Below, in pieces: positions 55,829 to 64,000 of a stretch of DNA of 64,000 nucleotides (positions within the stretch are counted from its first letter, which is position 1; the number at the start of each line of letters is the position of its first letter). Under the pieces are notes generated by a model, which was not told where the DNA came from, ran no database searches, and was given only the letters and a program-made list of their open reading frames with translations. The DNA comes from Plasmodium coatneyi (Eukaryota; Apicomplexa; Aconoidasida; Haemosporida; Plasmodiidae), in assembly GCF_001680005.1 (NCBI RefSeq), contig NC_033557.1, positions 496,001 through 560,000 on the forward strand, written 5' to 3'. A program made the translations under genes and the position numbers.

Positions 55829-57274
55829 CGTGCTGCGGTGGGGGCGGTACTAGGCGGTGTAAGGTGTAACGTGGTGTATGCATGTGAGCATGTCACAGGG
55901 GGTGCGGGCGCGTTTCCTGAGTACCCCTCGTTTTCTTCGCGCCTTGAAGGTGCTGATGAATTAGTCACCCTTTTGGCTCCTCTACGTCGACGTTGGCGAG
56001 GCACAATTTCACCCCCTTCTGATGACTTCGCACTTGGCCACGGGCTTTCCTACATGCACCTACATACGCGGCAGCACGTGGCGACGGAAATCATTTCACC
56101 AAGGGGGGAAGAGAAGCTTCGAGGGCGATCTCCTATTCGGTGCGCTTTGGATGGAAGCTTCCTGGATTATGGCTTCGTTTTGGCAATTCAGCCTTTATCA
56201 AATTCGCCCTTATCGGATTAGGCTATTATATGGTTCCCTTTTATAACGGGTTTTCTTCCCCGCGGGATACATATCCAGCCACGTAAACAGCTCTGCAAGG
56301 CGTGGTACATAAGTACCTTGTTACAAAAGGCGCTTTAACGGATATTCCCAATGGGGGAAATTCGGACCGTTTCGTTTAAAGCGAACGGTTGTGCCGGGAA
56401 AATAGCCGAAATGTGGAATGGAGGCACGAAGGAATGCGAAATGGTGGAAGCATGGGGGGATGCAATCACGCATTTACCATTTGCAGTTAAGCACATACGC
56501 CATTATGCACAAAATGCGCTTCCACTTTTTTTTTTTTTTTTTTTTTTTTTTCCACCCCTTTTTTCTGCCTGACTCGTTCAAATTTTTTCGAAAATTTTTC
56601 GAATTTCGCCTGAACGGGTCAGGCAATTAATTTTTTTTTTTTCGTATCCGTGCGGCGTAGGAAAAAAGCAGTAACGTAGAGCGAAGGTGGAAGGCAAGGA
56701 AGCAAAAATGGAAGTAAAAAAAAAAAAAAAACGAGTAAAAGGATAGCGGATCGGCGTATTTGTGGAATATCTTTTTAATCGGATGGGGCTGCTTGTTCGC
56801 GTCACGCCGGCGTTACAGTGGCACGTGTTATAAAATCGGTGTAGGCACTTACCTCGTGTATGCCTCCCGATGTTACGTTAATTTTATACTTACAACGCCA
56901 ATGACTGAGGACAACCTCGTAATCGCCTCTTCTCTGTGAGCGCCAAAACGAAGTTGGTCTACTCAACTTGCACGTGAAAGGGATTTACATGCACATGTGT
57001 ATGAACGTATGAGTGACTCCCCCAATGGTGGAAATTTCAAATTTTGACGAAAGTCTGTCCCCGAGGCGCAACACCCACAAATGTCCACAGACTAGGTACA
57101 AATGGGGGGGGAAGCTTCTCCTTGATTCTCTTAAAAAGGAAGACGTTGTGCCTAAGTACGTTCGTGAGCATGCACGTGTCTGTGTTACCGCCCAAGGGCA
57201 CATCACAAAAAAAAGCAAAATGGCAGAATGGCAAAATGGTAATATGTCCAAATAAAATATTAAAGTACACCACT
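55829..57274. other. Intergenic region
   Basis: Between V-ATPase C (5' side) and the EF-hand-like gene (3' side). A T26 run lies near 56526-56551 and an A16 run near 56715-56730. Open frames such as that at 55634-56221 overlap the coding strand of the neighbour and have no motif. No gene is supported. Confidence 0.5.
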
Positions 57275-58013
57275 TCAAATGTGCTGATAGCACGTGAGCA
57301 TGTCCCTGTACTGTTTTGCGGTGATCGCAAGCAGGCCGTTGGGGTCATCACTCGGCGGAACGGCATCCCCCTCCGTGTTGCACTTTACGAAAAAGTCAAA
57401 ATCTTCGGGACTCACTTTATCACCCACCAACCCTAAATATGTCCGTAGGACGTCCAAATCAACGGCGTTTTTTTTTTGCATATCCAAGACGTTAAAATGT
57501 TTGTCGAACGTTTCATCCGCGTCGATGACTTGGAACAACTTCCGTTTCAGTAGAGTCAGAAACATGGGTAAATTCATTTTTTGTATTTTTTTTATGTTCA
57601 TTTCTTTTTTGAATTTCCTCACTTCTGGCGCGTCGTACACTTGCTTCAGTTGCCTGGCCATTTGGGGAAACAAATTTATGTCTAGTTCGCCTGACTGGGA
57701 AAGGTCGTGCAAGGTGAAGAGCTGCTCGGCCTCGGCGAAGTAGTCCACGATTTTTTTCCTACATGGGGGTGAAATGGGGGAAAAGACGTCAACGCTGCAA
57801 AATTGGAATTTTGCAAAATTGCAATTTTATACGTTCGGGCGCACTGCTCCATCCAGGGAAGACTTTCCCTCACCTGCTGTAGTCAACCGTGCCGGGAGAC
57901 TCCCCCTGTTTATTCTCCCCCAACTTGTTCAGTATCTTCCTCACAATTTTCTTGGTGACTTCATTTTGGTAATTAAGTGTGTACTTGTTGTTGTTGTAAA
58001 ATGCTAAATCCAT
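57275..58013 (-). CDS. EF-hand-like protein, two exons
   Basis: Exon 1 is 57874-58013 and exon 2 is 57275-57758. They join in phase 2 at AG|GTGAGG and ATGTAG|G, giving Arg across the junction and 207 residues: MDLAFYNNNKYTLNYQNEV...TVDYSR-KKIVDYFAEAEQLF. The second part has calmodulin-like helix-loop-helix spacing: FTLHDLSQSGELDINLFPQMA (loop D.SQSGELD, reasonably canonical), then LFQVIDADETFDKHFNVLDMQKKNAVDLDVLRTYLGLVGD with degenerate loops. At least some sites have probably lost calcium binding. This resembles divergent calmodulin, centrin or myosin-light-chain-like proteins; I cannot choose among them. The start at 58013 is preferred over an in-frame ATG at 58133 because the added residues are low complexity. 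Confidence 0.75.
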
Positions 58014-58965
58014 AGTGCTGCTTTGAAGTTTTTCGCGTATGGGGGAAAAAAAAAGAGGAAAAAGAAAAGTCTTCCCCGTGAGTGCTTGCTCCCCAGATGG
58101 TAAAATCGCTGCTTCGTTCGATGCGTCAGTCAAGAGGGAAGAACAAAATAAGCAAAAATAAAAAATAAAAAAATAAAAAATAAATTCACTCTGAACGAAG
58201 ATACGCGAAGGGAATGCCCCCCATCAGCCTCAACCTAAGGTTGATCATACATTTTTCTCTTTCCTTTTCTGGGTATGTGTGCACGCAGGGGGGATGATGC
58301 AATTGACTTGTATATGCTCCACACAGCTGTCTTTAACGCCCGTATATTCCTCCACCCGAGTGGAATTTTCCCTCCCCCAAGCGCAAACATATGCGAACTT
58401 GACTACATGTTAATGCACATGGTCAATGCATATCGTCCCACAAACTGTCAACACAGTTGTGTTAACAAATTCACTTCACGTCAAAATTAACAGTAGGGAA
58501 AAAAAAAGGAGTATTCCTCCAAGCACTTGTCCAAAATGGACAAAATAACTTCTCACTGATGGGGTGGTATACTCATTGAACATTGGAAAAGTTTTTTCAA
58601 AGGGGAATGAAAAATGGCGTTAATTAAAATTAAAATTAAAATAGTTGTTGCTGTGGAGGAGCAGAAATAAACGCCACGTCATGGGGGCTCCCAAAAATGG
58701 TGTGGAAAAGAAAAAAAAAAAAAAAAAAAAAAGCTGGCTAGCTAGCTAAAAAAATATGTGCAAAAAAATAAAATAAACTCAACTGAACTGAATGATGAAC
58801 AAGTTTTAATTGTAAAAATAATCGTCACATTAAAAAATTAAAAAGGAAGTTACGTTTGGTAAGTTGGCAATTTGTTGAGATAGCTTTTACGATGGGCGTC
58901 CACTGACGAATGGTCCAGACTGCGCCACGCAGACAACCCCCTCTCGTGTGCTGCTCTGACAAGCT
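58014..58965. other. Intergenic region between EF-hand-like gene and ATP6
   Basis: AT-rich with poly-A runs (58709-58731) and a short AATTAAAATTAAAATTAAAAT repeat at 58621-58641. No gene is seen. Confidence 0.55.
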
Positions 58966-61900
58966 TCACTCGAGCTTCTGCTTGGACGACAGTCCTTTGT
59001 TAAGCTGCCTCTTCGCGTAGAACTTAATAACTTCATCAATGATAATGACGGGGAAGGACCACAGGAAGACTAGGAACCAGTCGTATGGCGTGAGTGGGAC
59101 AACACCGAAAATTTTAGCAAGGGGGGGGATGTACAAAATCATGCAGTGAAGCAGCAGCGAGCCGATGGTGGCCAGCACGAGGTACATGTTTCTCCAGGGG
59201 GGGATCTTAAACAGGGAGTTGTACTCGCTGAGCGCATTCAGCGCGTTGAACATCTCGATGAGGACCAGCACGGAGAGGGAGAGGGTGCTTGCCTAAGGGG
59301 AAGGGGGGGTCATAAGCAGGGGGCTATTAGCAGGGCGCATCGTAGGGTGCATCGTAGGGTGAAGCGGACAACGGTGTGTAAGCAGCTAACCACCCAATTG
59401 GGAGACCTACCTTGACCTTGCCCGTAGAGAAGTAGGAACAGGGGTCCTCTGACATGCCGTAGACCGGCTTGACGCGGAAGTTGCCCCAGGCCTTGCATTG
59501 GTTGTAGTGAGACAGTTGGTAGAAATTCACTAGCGTATGACCATCCGAGTCCGGGTAAAAGAGGTACCAATAGACGAAGATGGAAACCGTAGCCGCTCCG
59601 ACGTAGGTTCCTATGATGATGTACCTGAGCAGAGTCAGGCCGTTTATCAGATTGTCGTTTTTGTGTCTGGGCTTGCACTTCATGACGTCGTGTTCGGGCG
59701 GGTTGAATCCTGGGGTGGAACGGGGGAAAAAATGTACCATGATAAGTAGACAAAAATATATGAACACGTGCACACACATGCAGGATGAAATAGTATGATG
59801 AGGATGCACAACAGGATGTATGCATTCTACGCGAGGACTTACCCAACGCCGTGGCGGGCAACCCGTCGGTGACCAAGTTAACCCAGAGAAGCTGCACCGG
59901 AGCAAGGCTGTCTGGGATGCCTAGCAAAGCAGTAATAAAAATGGAGGCCACCTCTCCAATGTTACTACTAATGAGATAACGGATAAAAGCCTTCATATTG
60001 TTGTAAATGCATCTGCCTTCCTTGATTGCCTCCACAATGGTGTTGAAATTATCGTCAGCCAAAACAATATCGGATGCTTCTTTCGCTACTTCAGTTCCGT
60101 TTATTCCCATGGAAATTCCTATATCTGCCGATTTCAAAGCAGGAGCGTCATTCACTCCATCTCCTGTCATGGCAACCGTTTCTCCCAAATCCTTCAATAT
60201 TTTCACAATTTGCTTTTTATGCTTTGGTTCCGTTCTACAGAAAACGATGCGCTGTTTATTTTTTAAAATGTCCTTCTGTACTTCGAGTGGAAAATCTTCG
60301 AACTCTCTTCCACTATAGCAACATTTTAATTTTTTAGAGTTGTTTCCCCCCTTGGACGATTTGGCGTTCTGCTGGTCCAGCTCGTCATCCATGTCATAAT
60401 CGTGAAGAATGTTAATCTCCTTCGCGATGGCTTTCGCTGTATCCATATTATCCCCTGTTATCATAAAGACTCTAATTCCAGCCAAATGGCACAGGTTAAT
60501 GGCTCTTCCAACATACTTTCTTGGGGGGTCAATTATACCGAGCCCTCCTAGGTAGATCATGTCTTTCTCCAGTTTGAAATATTCTTCCGCGTTGGAAACA
60601 TTTAAATCTGACTTTTTCAACTTCCTATATGCGAAACTTAACGTGCGTAAGGCTCTCTTTCCCATACCCTTCACTTGATTGCATATCACATTTTTCAATT
60701 CCTCTGTGAGTGGCTTCACTTCATTCTTAACCAAATAGTAGTTACAATTCTTTATTATATTTTCTGGTGCTCCTTTGCAATATAGAATGAAGTCTTTTTT
60801 TTTATTTTCCACGATGACACTCATTAGCTTCCTCTCCCTGGTGAACTCTATTATTTTAATTAGTTGGCATTCATTTCTCCATGCGGATATGCACTCACTT
60901 GGGTAGGACTTGCTTTCCTCCCTGTTGTTCATTTCGCCGGTTAATTCGTCCGTCTTGTTTGCCCCACTTGGTGGGTTTGCTTTTTCCTGTTGTCCCTTTT
61001 TACCTTTACCCTTGACAGAGGCCCTTTCGTATTCAGCCGGCATGGCATTATTTTTTACCGAACTAGGCTTTATATCAAAGTTGTGAACAAAGTGGAGGAG
61101 GGCCAACTCCGTGCTGTCTCCAAAAACCTTCACAATTTCGTTCCCGTCGTTGCAGAAAATGTTGGCTTCGTTACAATTCACCATGCACATGTAGAAGTTG
61201 TAGTCGTACTCTGAGTAGGCGTACTTTTTAATTTTGTCCTCCAAAATTTTGCTGCCCCGGCTGATGATGGTGTTAACGTTGGTGGGCATATGCTCGAGGG
61301 ACTTCTCCGTTTCGGCATCTGATGGGTACTCCTCATACTTTTCACTGTCGCTTTGTCCACCGTAGGGGGGGTGCTTGCTGCCGTGGGTGTGATTACCCCT
61401 GGAGGTGACCGTGGCAGATCCTTGGTAAGACGTTTGGTCCGCCTTCCCACCGGATAAGTGCTCCTCCCGCTTCAGTTTGTTGAAGAAGGAATCATTGTCT
61501 TGTCCATTTTCCTCTAAGCAAGATTCGTAAAAAAAGAACGTTTCGCCCTTTTGGCACAGCTGGTACTCCTTCAAAGTGGTTGTCTCTTTAAACAAGTGGA
61601 ATACCGTTGCGGTCATCTGGTTGGTGGTCAGTGTTCCCGTTTTGTCTGAGCAGATAACAGTAGTACAACCCAACGTTTCTACACTTTGCAGTTTTCTTAC
61701 GATGGCGTTTTTCTTAACCATTCTCCTGGTGCCTAATGCTAAGCACGTCGTGATAACGGCAGGCAGACCCTCCGGAATAGCAGCCACGGCCAGCGCAACA
61801 CTAATTTTGAAATAATACAGACAGCCGTAAAGGAACGACCCATGGATGGGGTCTGAGAAATGTTTGAAGTTTATGACCCATACAGTTACACATATAACAA

Positions 61901-62717
61901 AGATAATTTTGGAGAGTTGTCTTCCAAAGGAGTCAATTTTAATTTGCAGAGGAGTGTCTGTATCTTCATTGGTGGATTCCATAACGGCGTGTTGTATCTG
62001 TCCGATTTCTGTATTCATACCAATATTCGTTACGACGGCAATACATCTACCTGCTACAATCGCAGTGGAAGAGAACAAAATATTTTTCTTCAGTTGGATT
62101 TCGCAATTCTTATGACTAGGATCTAACTTCTCTGCATATTTATCGACAGAACAAGATTCCCCTGTTAGCATACTTTGCTCCACTTTAATGCTGGTGGAAA
62201 ATATTTGAATAATCCTGGCATCTGCTGGAGTCTTGTTTCCTACACTTAGCTCGATAATATCACCTATGGTTAGGTGCTTACTGTCTATGATTTCCCACTT
62301 TCCATCTCTTAACACTTTGGCTTTGGTCGGCTGTAACTGCTTCAGCGCATCCAACGATTTCTCTGCGTTGCACTCCTGCCACACTCCCACTGCAGCATTC
62401 AGAATTAGGATCATTACTATGACGAGCGGTTCAATGAAATCACAGATGGCAACTTCATGACTTTGCATGTCCAGCAAAGTTAGGGCGAAACTTATGAACG
62501 CTGCGAGAAGAAGGATCTTCACTAGGAGGTCATCAAACTGGTTCAGGATCAACTCGAGGATTCCTTTTTTCGTTTCTACTTCCAATTCGTTCAGCCCGTA
62601 TTTTTCCTTCCTTTTGGCTAGCTGGCTCTTCGATAACCCCTTCGTGGGGTCCACCTCCAGGGCCCTCAGCACCTCCTGCACGTCGTGCACGTGCGCGTGC
62701 CGCACTACATTCTCCAT
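58966..62717 (-). CDS. ATP6: SERCA-type calcium-transporting ATPase (ATP6)
   Basis: Three exons, 59843-62717, 59411-59709 and 58966-59292, join in consistent phase (1, then 0) to give 1166 residues. This P-type pump moves cytosolic Ca2+ into the endoplasmic reticulum. Landmarks include LTGES (184-188) of the actuator domain, PEGLPA in M4 (315-320), and CSDKTGTLTTNQMT with the phosphorylated Asp358. Further on are KGAPENI, MITGDNMDTA, MTGDGVNDAPALK and the M5-M6 calcium-site region LLWVNLVTDGLPATALG. The first intron starts right after that, and exon 2 resumes with FNPPEHDVMK, as in animal SERCAs. The last exon encodes the final membrane helices and ends SSKQKLE. Plasmodium-type hydrophilic insertions lie in the nucleotide domain (about 400-490 and 585-640). 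Residue 263 is Ser, in the position discussed for thapsigargin/artemisinin sensitivity of PfATP6 (Leu263). Confidence 0.97.
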
Positions 62718-64000
62718 GGCGTAGTTACAGGGATGTGGTAATATCGCTCTGTTTGGAGTGGCTTTTCTCCCTCTACATGCACACCTTTCGCAGGTGCCTC
62801 AAATGTGGAATGATACCAATGTGATTGTGTGTCTGGGGGGTACCACTGAATACGCCCAACTAGACTGATCGGCAGATTTAAAAACGGGCTTACCACAGGG
62901 TCATAAATTATCAGGGGAAAACACTACATGGGAGACTTCCCACTTCGCATTCTTCGCTATATGGAAGCAAGGGGCCGCCCCACGCAGTCTTAAGTGAGCC
63001 TGTAGCCGGTATTGCCCTCCCTTCAGTCGGCTTTGCTCACCCTTTAGTCGGCTTCGTACCCCTCCTTTCTCCTACCGAACGCACAAGTAACTGCACAGAG
63101 GGGTGTTCTTAAACGGCCTGTTCGCGCACGCCCGATGCTGAGCCCTGCAAATCTACTTAATTATAAAATGGAATGCCTAGTTAAGCAGCTCCTCGTCAGG
63201 AAAAAAAAAAAAAAAAAAAGAGCGAAGAGCTGCTACATGGGCAAATCGGCAGAAGGCTTTTCCAGCCAGGTGAAAAATACGCACATGAACGTTCCCACAG
63301 TATCAGAACTACGTATTTGAACGAACGCACATATGTATGAGAAGTATTTCCCAAATGGAACATATGACAAAAAAAGAAAAAGGGGAAAAAAAAAAAAATA
63401 TAAATAAAATAAAAGGCATTACCATCAGGAAGAAAAAACCAACAAAAGGTAAGAATCTTTTCTATTGAGGGGGAAAAAAAAAAAAAAAATTATTCCTATT
63501 CGCCCCTTATTCACGTGTTAGCGCTTCTGCAGCGCACCTTGCAGGCCTGTACTTTTCATTTATGTATTCACGCGCATGCAAGATGGAGTGCAGTGCGATT
63601 GTAGAATGAGGATGCAGAAAAAGGGGGGGTAGGGGAAACTTTTGCCGCACCCTTCCTTGGGGTTGCTTTATTTTTTTTTTTTTTTTTTCCCATTTACTTG
63701 ACCCTGTCGTACAGTTTTTCCCCCCCTTCACTTGGCACTGCGCAAAGTTTTTAGGTGGTACTCCTTTGGAACTGCAATGAGGTTAATGGTGGGGGGAAGG
63801 AGCAGGAAGGGGCAGTTTTAAAGGGCTAAATTGCACATGTGGTCGTTCAAAATGAAACGTTCCTACCCATGGGAAAATCCAAGGGACTGACCCAATCGTC
63901 CGTACCGCAGCGGGGGTGAAATTTCCCCACCTGGGGAGAACCACACCCCTTTGTAGTCACATTTTGTCCCACCACACAGGGAGACGAACATGAGCATGTA
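62718..64000. other. 5' flank of ATP6 to window end
   Basis: No supported gene. Poly-A/T runs at 63200-63219, 63475-63489 and 63670-63688 and CT-rich patches are typical of Plasmodium upstream DNA. A gene may start beyond the window. Confidence 0.5.

Noticed and set aside
55634..56221. 195-codon plus-strand frame upstream of and overlapping V-ATPase C
   Set aside because: Its first part is antisense to the clear V-ATPase coding sequence and the rest has no recognisable feature.

Overview
Organism. The window is nuclear DNA of a Plasmodium of the P. knowlesi clade (P. knowlesi or the related P. coatneyi; I cannot separate these by eye). Three things support this. There is an array of minus-strand genes of the KIR (pir superfamily) type: a tiny first exon, a Cys/Trp-rich ectodomain exon ending in a GLP..FLLYKV membrane segment, and an Arg-rich tail exon. 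There are internal repeats of the GGGTT(T/C)A telomere type. The right half carries an unmistakable Plasmodium SERCA Ca2+-ATPase (ATP6) and a V-ATPase subunit C gene. Layout, 1-34 kb: an AT-rich multigene-family region. Nine KIR genes or gene remnants lie on the minus strand. Three copies of a two-exon, three-membrane-span exported-type family lie on the plus strand, each facing a KIR gene tail to tail across a related spacer. Five KIRs are ordinary one-domain genes. One (11.0-12.6 kb) has a frameshifted tail. One (14.0-16.3 kb) has two ectodomains. One (5.1-8.3 kb) has three ectodomains on separate phase-0 exons. One (31.2-33.6 kb) has two ectodomains, carries a juxtamembrane stretch that appears identical to host CD99, and is interrupted by a one-base frameshift. 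Between the genes lie pyrimidine tracts, CCACCTAACAAC-type minisatellites, AT microsatellites and a block of degenerate telomeric repeat with a 21-bp higher-order unit. Layout, 34-38 kb: a gene-free transition with a long inverted repeat and a 12-bp-unit minisatellite. Base composition shifts near 36.3-36.6 kb from family-region to core-genome character. Layout, 38-64 kb: conserved core genes. In order they are a 2132-residue low-complexity protein (+), a probable two-exon unknown protein (-), a DEDDy 3'-5' exonuclease (+), a protein with a C-terminal BRCT-like domain (-), V-ATPase subunit C (-), a two-exon EF-hand-like protein (-) and three-exon SERCA/ATP6 (-). How the genes relate. KIR and exported-type proteins are expected at or near the infected-cell surface, and the array shows active duplication, exon-module gain, and decay by frameshift and nonsense changes. 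The core genes cover calcium pumping, organelle acidification and nucleic-acid processing. All exon joins were made by hand from GT/AG sites and phase agreement and have no transcript support here.
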